A DNA stretch of 64,000 bases from Solimonas fluminis (GTDB taxonomy: Bacteria; Pseudomonadota; Gammaproteobacteria; Nevskiales; Nevskiaceae), in the NCBI RefSeq assembly GCF_002930645.1, contig NZ_PSNW01000004.1, positions 370 through 64,369 on the forward strand, read 5' to 3'. Every line of letters begins with the position of its first letter. Within the stretch, counting starts at the first letter, position 1. Below, piece after piece: positions 27,171 through 35,559 of this stretch. Made by a program: the position numbers and the translations under genes. The notes beneath the pieces were generated by a model that searched no databases, was not told where the DNA came from, and worked only from the letters and a program-made list of their open reading frames with translations.

Positions 27171-30100
27171 CTACAGGGGTGGCCGGCGCATGTCCAGCGT
27201 CCAGGGGAATTCAGGGTTCGGGACCTCGGCCGGCGGCACGTACCAGCCCGGCAGGTGCCCCTGCGGCTCGAAGCGCGCCAGGCGCCGGGCCTCGGCCTCG
27301 TAGCTGTTGACCGGGAAGGTGTCGTAGTTGCGGCCCGCCGGGTGCGCCACGTGATAGGTGCAGCCCGACACCGAGCGCTTGTTCCAGGCGTCGTACAGGT
27401 CGAGGATCAGCGGCGTGTGCACGCCGATGGTCGGGTGCAGGCAGGAGGCCGGCTGCCAGGCGCGGTAGCGCAGGCCGGCCACGAACTCGCCCTGTACGCC
27501 GGTGGGCTGCAGCGGCAGCTTGCGGCCGTTGCAGGTGACGTAGTGGCGCTCGCCGGTCATGCCGCTGACGCGCACCTGCAGGCGCTCGATGGAGGAGTCG
27601 ACGTAGCGCGTGGTACCGCCGCCGCCCGGTTCCTCGCCCAGCACCGGCCAGGCTTCCAGCGCCTGGCGCAGCTCCACGGTGATGCCCTCGTGCGTGACCG
27701 TGCCGTGGATCGGGAAACGGAACTCGAAGTGCGGCAGGAACCATTCGCGGCGGAAGGGGTAGCCGGCGCGGCGCAGGTCATCCACCACGTCGCAGAGGTC
27801 GGCCCAGTTGTGATGCGGCAGCATCCAGCGGTCCTGCAGCTGCGTGCCCCAGCGCACCAGCGGCTGGGTGTAGGGCTCGTCCCAGAAGCGCGCGATCAGC
27901 GCCCGCACCAGCAGCTGCTGCACCAGGCTCATGCGTGCATGCGGCGGCATCTCGAAGCCGCGCAGTTCCACCAGGCCGAGGCGGCCGGTGCTCGAATCCG
28001 GCGAGTAGAGCTTGTCGATGCAGAACTCGGCGCGGTGGGTGTTGCCGGTGAGGTCCACCAGCAGGTTGCGCAGCACGCGGTCCACCAGCCAGGGCGGCAC
28101 CTGCGCCGCCTTGGGCGGCAGCTGGGCCAGGGCGATCTCCAGCTCGTAGAGCTGGCCGTCGCGGGCCTCGTCCACGCGCGGATGCTGCGAGGTGGGGCCG
28201 ATGAACAGGCCCGAGAACATGTAGGACAGCGAGGGATGGTTCTGCCAGTAGCGCAGCAGGCTGGCCAGCACGTCCGGCCGGCGCAGGAAGGGCGAATCGC
28301 CCGGCGTGGCGCCGCCCACCACGACATGGTTGCCGCCGCCGGTGCCCACGGCACGGCCATCGATCAGGAACTTCTCCGTGGTCAGGCGCGACAGCCGCGC
28401 CTCCTCGTAGATCGCCAGGGTGTTGTCGCGCAGCTGCTGCCAGCTGTGCGAGGGATGGATGTTGACCTCGATCACACCCGGGTCCGGGGTGATCTTGATG
28501 ATCTCCAGTCGCGGGTCCGGCGGCGGGCCGTAGCCTTCCACGCGCACCGGCAGGCCGGTCTCGGCAGCCACGTCCTCGATCGCGGCGATCAGGTCCAGGA
28601 AGTCCTCGCTGCGGCCCACCGGCGGCAGGAACAGGTTGATGTAGCCGTCGCGCGACTCCGCCGACATCGCGGTGCGCACGTTGCCGCCCTGCACGTAGTT
28701 GCCGTGGCGGCGCGGCGGCGGCTGGCGCGATTCGGGAGTCAGCTTCTGGCCGCGGCGGCGCGGCTCTTCCGGCACGCCATGGCGCTGCAGGAAGGGCTGG
28801 CGGCGCGGGTCGGTGCCGGCCAGCGCCGGCAGCGAGAACGGATCGGCCGGGATGACCTGCGGATAGGCGCCGGCCGGCAGCCAGGGCAGCGACTCCAGCG
28901 GCAGGCGCAGGCCCACCGGCGAATCGCCGGGGATCAGCATCAGCCGGCCGGTGCGCACCTGCCAGCGCTCCGACATCCAGCGCCCTTCCGCCTGCCAGCG
29001 CTGCACCGGCAGCACGAAGCCGCGCGGGGTGCCCAGGCCGCGGTCGAACACCTGCAGGATGCGCGCGCGCTCCTCGGGGTCCTTCAGCTTCGGGTCGGTC
29101 GGGTCGACGTTGACCGGCAGCTTGCGCTCGCGCAGCAGGTAGTGGAGCGTGTCCTCGTAGGCGTCGAGCACGTTGCGCGGGTCCACCTCCAGGCGCTCGG
29201 CCAGCAGGCCCAGGAACTGGCGGGTCTCCTCGCCGCTGGGAGGGTTGACCTTGTCGGCCCGCGCCGGCGGCAGGCGCCAGATCGGCTGGCCGTCGCGGCG
29301 CCAGTACAGGGTGTAGACCCAGCGCGGCAGCGACTCGCCCGGATACCACTTGCCCTGGCCGTAGGTCAGCAGGCCCTGCGGCGCGAAATGGTTGCGCATG
29401 CGCAGCGCCAGCTCGTAGGCCCGGGCCTCCTTGGCCGGGCCGACCGCGGCGGTGTTCCATTCGGCGCCCTGCATGTCGTCGATGGAGACGAAGGTCGGCT
29501 CGCCGCCCATGGTCAGGCGCACGTCGCCGGCCTTGAGCCTGGCGTCCACCGCCTCGCCCAGGGCATCCACCTCCTGCCACTGCTCCTCGCTGTAGGGCTT
29601 GGTGACGCGCGCCGATTCGAAGAGGCGCGTCACCTTCATCTCGTGGCCGAACTCGACCTCGCATTCGTCGACGGCACCGCTGATCGGCGCCGCGGTCTGC
29701 GGCTCGGGCGTGGCGCAGAGCGGGATGTGGCCCTCGCCGGCCAGCAGGCCGGAGGTGGGGTCCAGGCCGATCCAGCCGGCGCCGGGCACGTAGACCTCGC
29801 ACCAGGCATGCAGGTCGGTGAAGTCATGGTCCGTGCCGCTGGGGCCGTCCAGCGACTTCACGTCCGGCGTCAGCTGGATCAGGTAGCCCGACACGAAGCG
29901 GGCGGCCAGGCCCAGGTGGCGCAGCATCTGCACCAGCAGCCAGCTCGAATCGCGGCAGGAGCCGGAGGCCTTCTGCAGGGTTTCCTCCGGCGTCTGCACG
30001 CCGGGCTCCATGCGGATCAGGTAGCCGATGCGCTGCTGCAGTTCGCGGTTGAGGTCGACGATGAAGTTGACGGTATTCGGCGCCTCCTTCGGTATCCGGT

Positions 30101-30494
30101 CCAGCAGGTCCTGCAGCAGGGGCCCGGCCGGCAGCGGCCGCAGGAAGGGCTTGAGGTCTTCCTTCAGCCCTTCGTCGTAGGCGAAGGGAAACTTCTCCGC
30201 GGAGGGCTCCACGAAGAAGTCGAAGGGGTTGTAGACGGCCATGTCGGCGACCAGATCCACGGTGACCTTGAACTCGGTCACCTGGTCCGGGAACACCACG
30301 CGCGCCTGCCAGTTGCTGAAAGGGTCCTGCTGCCAGTTGATGAAGTTCGGCTGCGGTTCCACCTTCAGGGAATAGCTCAGCACCCGGGTGCGCGAATGCG
30401 GCGCCGGGCGCAGGCGGATGATCTGCGGCGACATCCCCACCCGCCGGTCGTACCGGTAGGCCGTGACGTGGTGCAGGGCGGCGTGGATGGTCAT
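27171..30494 (-). CDS. Large transglutaminase-like protein with DUF2126 domain
   Basis: A 1107-residue cytoplasmic-looking protein. Residues 1-280 form the bacterial transglutaminase N-domain plus core with the catalytic triad near Cys180 (SGSCRDSSWLLVQMLRHLGL), His229 (DLHAWCEVYVPGAGW) and Asp245 (GLDPTSG). The rest is DUF2126, with SHSWQQLRDNTLAIYEEARL, GTGGGNHVVVGGATPGDSPF and FEMPPHARMSLVQQLLVRAL. The start at 30494 (MTIHAALHHVTAYRYDRRVG) is the family N-terminus. Related genes usually sit with a circularly permuted ATP-grasp and alpha-E gene, proposed to act in peptide ligation/cleavage; none is present here. It diverges from a hydrolase across 66 bases. Confidence 0.92.
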   Translation of the reverse strand: MTIHAALHHVTAYRYDRRVGMSPQIIRLRPAPHSRTRVLSYSLKVEPQPNFINWQQDPFSNWQARVVFPDQVTEFKVTVDLVADMAVYNPFDFFVEPSAEKFPFAYDEGLKEDLKPFLRPLPAGPLLQDLLDRIPKEAPNTVNFIVDLNRELQQRIGYLIRMEPGVQTPEETLQKASGSCRDSSWLLVQMLRHLGLAARFVSGYLIQLTPDVKSLDGPSGTDHDFTDLHAWCEVYVPGAGWIGLDPTSGLLAGEGHIPLCATPEPQTAAPISGAVDECEVEFGHEMKVTRLFESARVTKPYSEEQWQEVDALGEAVDARLKAGDVRLTMGGEPTFVSIDDMQGAEWNTAAVGPAKEARAYELALRMRNHFAPQGLLTYGQGKWYPGESLPRWVYTLYWRRDGQPIWRLPPARADKVNPPSGEETRQFLGLLAERLEVDPRNVLDAYEDTLHYLLRERKLPVNVDPTDPKLKDPEERARILQVFDRGLGTPRGFVLPVQRWQAEGRWMSERWQVRTGRLMLIPGDSPVGLRLPLESLPWLPAGAYPQVIPADPFSLPALAGTDPRRQPFLQRHGVPEEPRRRGQKLTPESRQPPPRRHGNYVQGGNVRTAMSAESRDGYINLFLPPVGRSEDFLDLIAAIEDVAAETGLPVRVEGYGPPPDPRLEIIKITPDPGVIEVNIHPSHSWQQLRDNTLAIYEEARLSRLTTEKFLIDGRAVGTGGGNHVVVGGATPGDSPFLRRPDVLASLLRYWQNHPSLSYMFSGLFIGPTSQHPRVDEARDGQLYELEIALAQLPPKAAQVPPWLVDRVLRNLLVDLTGNTHRAEFCIDKLYSPDSSTGRLGLVELRGFEMPPHARMSLVQQLLVRALIARFWDEPYTQPLVRWGTQLQDRWMLPHHNWADLCDVVDDLRRAGYPFRREWFLPHFEFRFPIHGTVTHEGITVELRQALEAWPVLGEEPGGGGTTRYVDSSIERLQVRVSGMTGERHYVTCNGRKLPLQPTGVQGEFVAGLRYRAWQPASCLHPTIGVHTPLILDLYDAWNKRSVSGCTYHVAHPAGRNYDTFPVNSYEAEARRLARFEPQGHLPGWYVPPAEVPNPEFPWTLDMRRPPL

Positions 30495-30560
30495 TGGTAT
30501 CGTTATTCCCGGGTCGGCGGCTTTTCGCTGGCAAAAGCGGTGCCAATATAGACTGTCGGC

Positions 30561-31430
30561 ATGACGAACCCGGCACCGCCCTCCCGCTCCGAATTCATCC
30601 GCGCCCGCGGCCTGCGCTTCCACATCCGCCGCTGGGGCGCCCCCGGCCTGCCCCTGCTGTTCCTGGGCCATGGCTGGCTGGACGTGTCCGCCACCTTCGA
30701 CCCGGTGGCCCGCATCCTGGCCCGGCGCTTCCAGGTGCTGGCCCCGGACTGGCGCGGCTTCGGCCACAGCCAGTGGCCGCAGGACGGCTACTGGTTCCCG
30801 GACTACGTCGCCGACTTCGAGGCCATCGCGGATCACTATTCACCGGACGAGCCGCTGACCCTGGTCGGCCACAGCATGGGTGCCCAGATCCTGAGCCTGT
30901 ACGCCGGGCTGCGGCCGGAGCGGGTGAAGCAGCTGGTCTGCCTGGACGGCCTGTTCCTGCCGGACATGGCCGCCGACACCGCTCCCCGGCGCCTGGCGCG
31001 CTGGCTGGGCCAGGTCCGCGGGCCGGGGCGGGAGAAGACCTACGAGTCCTTCGAGTTCCTGGCGTCCCGGGTCCAGGCGCAGCACCCCCAGCTTTCTCCC
31101 GAACGGGCCCTGTTCATCGCCCGCTGCTGGGGCCAGGAGGACGGCCGTGGCCGCATCCGGCTGCTGGCCGACCCCAAGCACCGCCTGGACAGCCCCCAGA
31201 ACTACCGCGCGGCCGAGTCCATGGCGGTCTGGAGGCAAATCACCGCCCCCACCCTGTTCCTGGACGCCGGGCGCTCCTACTTCGCCAAGTGGATCGGAAC
31301 CCCCGAGCGCGCCGAGCGCCTCGCCTGCTTCCGGAACCGGCGGGAGGAGATGCTGGAGGAGGCCGGGCACATGCTGCATTTCGACGCGCCGGAGGAGACG
31401 GCCCGCCGGATTGGCGATTTTTTGACCTGA
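30561..31430 (+). CDS. Alpha/beta hydrolase
   Basis: A 289-residue single-domain hydrolase. Oxyanion region FLGHGWLDVSATFDPVA, DWRGFGHS, nucleophile Ser in LVGHSMGAQI, and catalytic His near the end in GHMLHFDAPEE. The acid is probably the Asp in LFLDAGRSYF. No signal peptide. The substrate is unknown; the fold covers esterases, epoxide hydrolases and C-C hydrolases. It is transcribed alone and divergently from the transglutaminase-like gene. TATAGA at about 30547 is a possible -10 but very close to the ATG. Confidence 0.9.
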   Translation: MTNPAPPSRSEFIRARGLRFHIRRWGAPGLPLLFLGHGWLDVSATFDPVARILARRFQVLAPDWRGFGHSQWPQDGYWFPDYVADFEAIADHYSPDEPLTLVGHSMGAQILSLYAGLRPERVKQLVCLDGLFLPDMAADTAPRRLARWLGQVRGPGREKTYESFEFLASRVQAQHPQLSPERALFIARCWGQEDGRGRIRLLADPKHRLDSPQNYRAAESMAVWRQITAPTLFLDAGRSYFAKWIGTPERAERLACFRNRREEMLEEAGHMLHFDAPEETARRIGDFLT

Positions 31431-31458
31431 TTCAAGGTCATCGATCGCACGGAACCTA

Positions 31459-31487
31459 TTACGATCCGGAAAGTCGGCCGGTATACT
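31459..31487 (+). promoter_or_regulatory. Candidate sigma-70 promoter of petABC
   Basis: TATACT (31482-31487, 5 of 6 to the -10 consensus) lies 17 bases after TTACGA (31459-31464, weak -35). A start near 31494 gives a leader of about 89 bases before petA. Confidence 0.5.
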
Positions 31488-31582
31488 AGTAGGGATAGGC
31501 AGAGTGCGGCCCCGTGCCGGTTCGACCCAGTCGCTCATGCCTTTTGACATCAGAAATTCATCCTCTCAAGGGGCACTGTTCA

Positions 31583-32176
31583 ATGAGTAATCAAGGCGTG
31601 GATCCGGATCGCCGCCGGTTCCTGACGCTCTCCACGACGGTCGTGGGCGGCGTGGGTGTCGCGGCTGCAGCCTGGCCCTTTCTGGCATCGCTCAAGCCCA
31701 GCGAGCGCGCCAAGGCCCTTGGCGCCCCGGTCAGCGTGGACATCACCCACCTCGAAGCCGGCCAGAAGCTGACGGTGGCCTGGCGCGGCAAGCCGGTGTG
31801 GGTCGTCAAGCGCACCCCGGAAATGATCGCCAGCCTCGACAAGGTGTCCGGCGACCTCCGCGACCCGGGCTCCGACCAGAAGCAGCAGCCGGACTACGCC
31901 AAGAACGAGAGCCGCGCGATCAAGCCGGAAATCCTCGTCATGGTCGGCTCCTGCACCCACCTGGGCTGCTCGCCGACCTTCCGCCCGGACCACCCGGCGC
32001 CTGAAGTCGACGCCAACTGGCAGGGCGGCTTCTACTGCCCCTGCCACGGTTCCAAGTTCGACCTCGCCGGCCGCGTCTACAAGGGCGTGCCCGCGCCGCT
32101 GAACCTGGTCGTTCCGCCGCACCGCTACGTTGACAACAACACCATCCTCGTCGGCGAAGACCAGGGAGCTGCGTAA
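31583..32176 (+). CDS. petA: Ubiquinol-cytochrome c reductase Rieske iron-sulfur subunit
   Basis: The 2Fe-2S subunit of cytochrome bc1, 197 residues. N-terminal twin-arginine-like segment DRRRFLTLSTTVVGG with a membrane anchor, then the Rieske domain with cluster ligands CTHLGCSP and CPCHGSKFD and the Pro loop APLNLVVPP. I start at MSNQGVDPD (31583) because it places the Tat-like signal at the N-terminus; an upstream ATG at 31514 would bury it. Its stop overlaps petB by one base (TAATG). Confidence 0.97.
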   Translation: MSNQGVDPDRRRFLTLSTTVVGGVGVAAAAWPFLASLKPSERAKALGAPVSVDITHLEAGQKLTVAWRGKPVWVVKRTPEMIASLDKVSGDLRDPGSDQKQQPDYAKNESRAIKPEILVMVGSCTHLGCSPTFRPDHPAPEVDANWQGGFYCPCHGSKFDLAGRVYKGVPAPLNLVVPPHRYVDNNTILVGEDQGAA

Positions 32177-33438
32177 TGGCGATCGTCCCCAATCCGTACA
32201 AGACGACCGGCTTCCTCGGCTGGATCGATGACCGCTTCCCGCTGACCAAGCTGTGGAAGGATCACCTGTCCGAGTACTACGCGCCGAAGAACTTCAACTT
32301 CTGGTACTACTTCGGCTCGCTGGCCCTGCTGGTGCTGGTCAACCAGCTGCTCACCGGCATCTGGCTGGTGATGCACTACAAGCCCGACGCCGCCGTGGCC
32401 TGGGACTCCGTCGAGTACATCATGCGCGACGTGCCTTATGGCAACATCCTGCGCTACCTGCACTCCACCGGCGCCTCGGCGTTCTTCGTGGTGGTGTTCC
32501 TGCACATGTACCGCGGCCTGCTCTACGGCTCCTACCGCAAGCCCCGCGAGCTGGTCTGGCTGTTCGGCGCGCTGATCTTCCTGGTGCTGATGGCGGAAGC
32601 CTTCTGCGGCTACGTGCTCCCCTGGGGCAACATGTCGTACTGGGGCGCCAACGTGATCATCAACCTGTTCGGCACGATCCCGGTGATCGGTCCGGACCTG
32701 GTGGTGTGGATCCAGGGCGACTACTTCCCGTCGGACGCCACGCTGGGCCGCCTGTTCTCGCTGCACGTCATCTTCCTGCCCTTCGTGCTGGTCGCCCTGG
32801 TGGTTGCCCACCTGATCGCCCTGCACGAGGTCGGCTCGAACAACCCGGACGGCGTCGAGATCAAGAAGCACAAGGATCCCAAGACCGGCATCCCGCTCGA
32901 CGGCATCGCCTTCCACCCGTACTACACGGTGAAGGACGTGGTCGGCGTGGGCGTGTTCCTGATCATCTTCCTGGGCATCGTGTTCTTCGCCCCGGATGGC
33001 GGCGGCTGGCTGCTGGAGAAGCCGAACTTCACCCCGGCGAACCCGCTGGCCACGCCGGAGCACATCACCCCGGCCTGGTACTTCGGCTCCTTCTACGCGA
33101 TGCTGCGTGCGACCCCGTCGATCGCCGGCTCCGCCCTGCCGGGCGTGATCGTCATGTTCGGCGGCGTGGCCGTGCTCTTCCTGGTGCCCTGGCTGGATCG
33201 TTCGCCGGTCAAGTCGATCCGCTACAAGGGCAAGCTCTCGAAGATCGCGCTGGCCCTGTTCACGATCGCCTTCGTCCTGCTGAGCTACTACGGCATGCAG
33301 CCGCCGAGCCCGGCGGGCACGCTGATCTCGCAGATCGGCACGATCGTGTACTTCGCCTTCTTCTTCCTGATGCCGTTCTACACCAAGCTCGAAAAGACCA
33401 AGCCCGAACCGGAGCGCGTGACCCATGCAGCGCATTAA
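32176..33438 (+). CDS. petB: Cytochrome b subunit of the bc1 complex
   Basis: Membrane subunit with both haems and the quinone sites; 420 residues and eight or so membrane helices. Haem-region landmarks: HSTGASAFFVVVFLHMYRGL, GYVLPWGNMSYWGANVI, FSLHVIFLPFVLVALVVAHL. The Qo-site motif is PAWY (HITPAWYFGSFYAML), not the mitochondrial PEWY. Variants such as PVWY are known in beta- and gammaproteobacteria. Overlaps petA by 1 base and petC by 14. Confidence 0.97.
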   Translation: MAIVPNPYKTTGFLGWIDDRFPLTKLWKDHLSEYYAPKNFNFWYYFGSLALLVLVNQLLTGIWLVMHYKPDAAVAWDSVEYIMRDVPYGNILRYLHSTGASAFFVVVFLHMYRGLLYGSYRKPRELVWLFGALIFLVLMAEAFCGYVLPWGNMSYWGANVIINLFGTIPVIGPDLVVWIQGDYFPSDATLGRLFSLHVIFLPFVLVALVVAHLIALHEVGSNNPDGVEIKKHKDPKTGIPLDGIAFHPYYTVKDVVGVGVFLIIFLGIVFFAPDGGGWLLEKPNFTPANPLATPEHITPAWYFGSFYAMLRATPSIAGSALPGVIVMFGGVAVLFLVPWLDRSPVKSIRYKGKLSKIALALFTIAFVLLSYYGMQPPSPAGTLISQIGTIVYFAFFFLMPFYTKLEKTKPEPERVTHAAH

Positions 33439-34186
33439 GACCTTCCTGATCGCGGTCGCGCTGACGGCGGCCGCTGCCCCGGCCTACGCGGCGGGCGGCC
33501 ATGCGCTGACCTACAAGTTCGAGCCGGACAGCAACAACATCCAGTCGGCCCAGCGCGGCGCGCGCAACTTCATGAATTACTGCTCCGGCTGTCATTCCAT
33601 GAAGCACCTGCGCTACGGCCGCCTCGGCCAGGACCTCGGCATTCCCGAGGACCTGCTGAAGGCCAACCTGATGTTCACCAGCGACAAGCCGGGCGACCAC
33701 ATCGTCTCGTCGATGCCCAAGGAAGAGGCGGCCAAGTGGTTCGGCCAGACCCCGCCGGACCTGACGGTGGAAACCCGCATGCGCGGTGCCGACTGGGTCT
33801 ACAACTTCCTGATGACGTTCTACGTCGACAGCGCCAAGCACTCGGGCGTCAACAACCTGACCCTGCCGGGCGCCTCGATGCCGCACGTGCTGATGGATCT
33901 GCAGGGCGTGCAGGTGAAGGTGGAAGAGAAGGCCGAAGGCCATGGCGAGGAAGGCCACGGCGGCGGTCACCATGCCGGCCCGAAGTTCGAGCTGGTGCAG
34001 CCCGGCAAGCTCTCGCCGGAGGAGTACAAGAAGTTCGTGACCGATACGGTCAACTTCATGCACTACGCCGCCGAGCCGGGCCGCAACGCCCGCATCGCGC
34101 TGGGCTACAAGGTGATCCTGTTCCTGCTGCTCTTCACCATCCTGGCCTACCTGATGAAGAAGGAGTGGTGGAAGGACGTCCACTGA
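33425..34186 (+). CDS. petC: Cytochrome c1
   Basis: Periplasmic c-type cytochrome of bc1, 253 residues. Signal peptide (FLIAVALTAAAAPAYA-AG), haem motif CSGCHSMKH, NFLMTFYVDSAKHSGVNN, and a C-terminal anchor helix VILFLLLFTILAYLMKKEWW. A His/Gly-rich insertion, GHGEEGHGGGHHAG (about residues 178-191), interrupts the fold before the FELVQPG segment and is unusual. Methionine ligation is likely from SMPHVL, as in GASMPHVLMDL. Confidence 0.96.
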   Translation: MQRIKTFLIAVALTAAAAPAYAAGGHALTYKFEPDSNNIQSAQRGARNFMNYCSGCHSMKHLRYGRLGQDLGIPEDLLKANLMFTSDKPGDHIVSSMPKEEAAKWFGQTPPDLTVETRMRGADWVYNFLMTFYVDSAKHSGVNNLTLPGASMPHVLMDLQGVQVKVEEKAEGHGEEGHGGGHHAGPKFELVQPGKLSPEEYKKFVTDTVNFMHYAAEPGRNARIALGYKVILFLLLFTILAYLMKKEWWKDVH

Positions 34187-34214
34187 CGCCCTGACCCACA
34201 GAGTGTTGTCTTTC

Positions 34215-34255
34215 AGCGCCGGTCATGTTCCGATACATGACCGGCGCTTTTGTTT
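34215..34255 (+). terminator. Intrinsic terminator of petABC
   Basis: A 14-bp perfect stem AGCGCCGGTCATGT / ACATGACCGGCGCT with a 6-base loop, followed by TTTGTTT. It lies 28 bases after the petC stop and separates petABC from sspA. Confidence 0.93.
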
Positions 34256-34276
34256 CCGGCGCTGTCCGGTGACTCC

Positions 34277-34912
34277 ATGACCCTCCGTGCCCGCAGCAAG
34301 TACGTGATGGATGCCAAGCCCGCGCCCCGCGCCGGGCTGACGCTGTTCTGCAGCCGCGACAGCCTCGCCTGCCTGTGGACGCGCATCGTGCTGGCGGAGA
34401 AGGACGTGGACGGTGCCCGCATCGAGTGGGTCAACCCGGGGAAGCCCAACCACGACCTGCTGGTGCTGAACCCGACGCTGGACCTGCCGACCCTGGCCGA
34501 CCGCGAGACGGTGATCCATCCGGCGGGGATCATCAATGAATACCTCGACGAGCGCTTCCCTCACCCCAAGCTGAGCCCCCCCGACCCGGCGGCCCGGGCC
34601 AAGCTGCGCATGGCCCTGCTGCGCCTGGAACGCGACCTGCTGCCCCTGGCGCAGCGCGCCCTGTCCGAGAAGGGGGCCGAGGGCAAGGCGGCGAAGCAGG
34701 CCCTGGGCGAGGCGCTGCTGGCCAGCCAGCGCATGTTCCCCGCCCGCGGCTGGTTCCTGGGGCTGGACTACAACCTGGCGGACTGCGCCTGGGCGGCGCT
34801 GTTCTCGCAGCTGCCGCAGCTGGGGCTGAAGATCTCCGGCGACGTGCAGCCGCTGCTGCGCTACGCCGAGCGCCTGCTGCACCGCCCGGCGGTGCGCAAG
34901 GCGATCGGGTGA
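34277..34912 (+). CDS. sspA: Stringent starvation protein A
   Basis: RNA polymerase-associated GST-fold protein acting in starvation and acid-stress responses. The 211-residue form starts at MTLRARSKYVMDA. GST-N domain: LTLFCSRDSLACLWTRIVLA, TLDLPTLADRETVIHPAGII, NEYLDERFPHPKL; helical C-domain ends VRKAIG. SspA lacks catalytic GST activity in known members. Position after the bc1 operon and before sspB is the standard gammaproteobacterial order. A start at MDAKPAPR (12 codons later) is possible. Confidence 0.93.
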   Translation: MTLRARSKYVMDAKPAPRAGLTLFCSRDSLACLWTRIVLAEKDVDGARIEWVNPGKPNHDLLVLNPTLDLPTLADRETVIHPAGIINEYLDERFPHPKLSPPDPAARAKLRMALLRLERDLLPLAQRALSEKGAEGKAAKQALGEALLASQRMFPARGWFLGLDYNLADCAWAALFSQLPQLGLKISGDVQPLLRYAERLLHRPAVRKAIG

Positions 34913-34921
34913 GGCGGATCA

Positions 34922-35017
34922 GGCGAATGTCCCGTGGACATTCGCCCCGCCGAGCGCCCGGCCATGGATGGCCGGGCGGGGGGCGATCGTACAATCACGG
35001 CCTCGCCATGGATGGCG
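34922..35017. promoter_or_regulatory. Tandem hairpins between sspA and sspB
   Basis: Three stems lie in series: GGCGAATGTC/GACATTCGCC (34922-34946, 10 bp), CGCCCGGCCAT/ATGGCCGGGCG (34955-34978, 11 bp) and CGCCAT/ATGGCG (35004-35017). The last two share a CCATGGATGG core. None has a T-run, so they look like an attenuator or processing region. TACAAT at 34990-34995 is a possible -10 for sspB. Confidence 0.5.
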
Positions 35018-35053
35018 CCACCGTCGTCTCCCCTGGCTGCTACCATAGGCGCC

Positions 35054-35467
35054 ATGAGCACTTCGCGTTCCCGCCGCCCCTACCTGATCCGCGCCATCTA
35101 CCAGTGGGCCGTGGACAACGGCCATACGCCGCACCTGCTGGTGCAGGCCGACTACCCGGGCGTGGTGGTGCCGCGCGAGCACGTGCAGGACGGCCGCATC
35201 ACGCTCAACATCAGCCCGATGGCGATCCAGAACCTGGGCCTGGAGCAGGAGCCGATCTGGTTCTCCGCCCGCTTCTCCGGCCGCGCCTTCGACGTGCAGG
35301 TCCCCAGCGGCGCGGTGCTGGCGATCTTCGCCCGCGAGAACGGCGAGGGCGTGGTGTTCGGCGAGGTGGAAGCGGCCCCGGCCACGGAAGACGGCGGCAC
35401 GCCGCCGACGCCGCCCGAGCCGACGCGCCCCAAGCCGGGCCGGCCGCAGCTGCGCGTGGTCAAGTAG
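35054..35467 (+). CDS. sspB: ClpXP adaptor SspB
   Basis: Delivers ssrA-tagged proteins to ClpXP. The 137-residue protein has the SspB fold (RPYLIRAIYQWAVDNGHTPH, VVPREHVQDGRITLNISPMA, IWFSARFSGRAFDVQVPSGA, VLAIFARENGEGVVF), an acidic/Pro-rich flexible tail and the ClpX-binding terminus LRVVK. The ATG at 35054 gives the family N-terminus; the frame remains open upstream across the hairpins, which I reject as coding. Confidence 0.95.
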   Translation: MSTSRSRRPYLIRAIYQWAVDNGHTPHLLVQADYPGVVVPREHVQDGRITLNISPMAIQNLGLEQEPIWFSARFSGRAFDVQVPSGAVLAIFARENGEGVVFGEVEAAPATEDGGTPPTPPEPTRPKPGRPQLRVVK

Positions 35468-35559
35468 GCGGCGCTTCCCCGAGCCCGCAGTTCCCGCGCC
35501 AGCCGCTGCAGGTCCTGTTCGGGCATCGCGACCCATCCTCCGCCGGGACAGGCTCCGCT

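Noticed and set aside
27171-30836. N-terminal extension of the transglutaminase-like protein to 30836
   Set aside because: It would run antisense through the start of the hydrolase gene and lacks similarity. The family N-terminus begins at 30494.
34934-35053. Upstream extension of sspB through the hairpin region
   Set aside because: The extension translates palindromes and adds 40 residues absent from SspB proteins. The ATG at 35054 gives the normal N-terminus.
35460-35526. Short minus-strand frame starting MPEQDLQRLARELRAR after the FAD-linked oxidase
   Set aside because: It looks like a gene start but soon runs antisense into sspB. It may be a remnant, but nothing else supports it.
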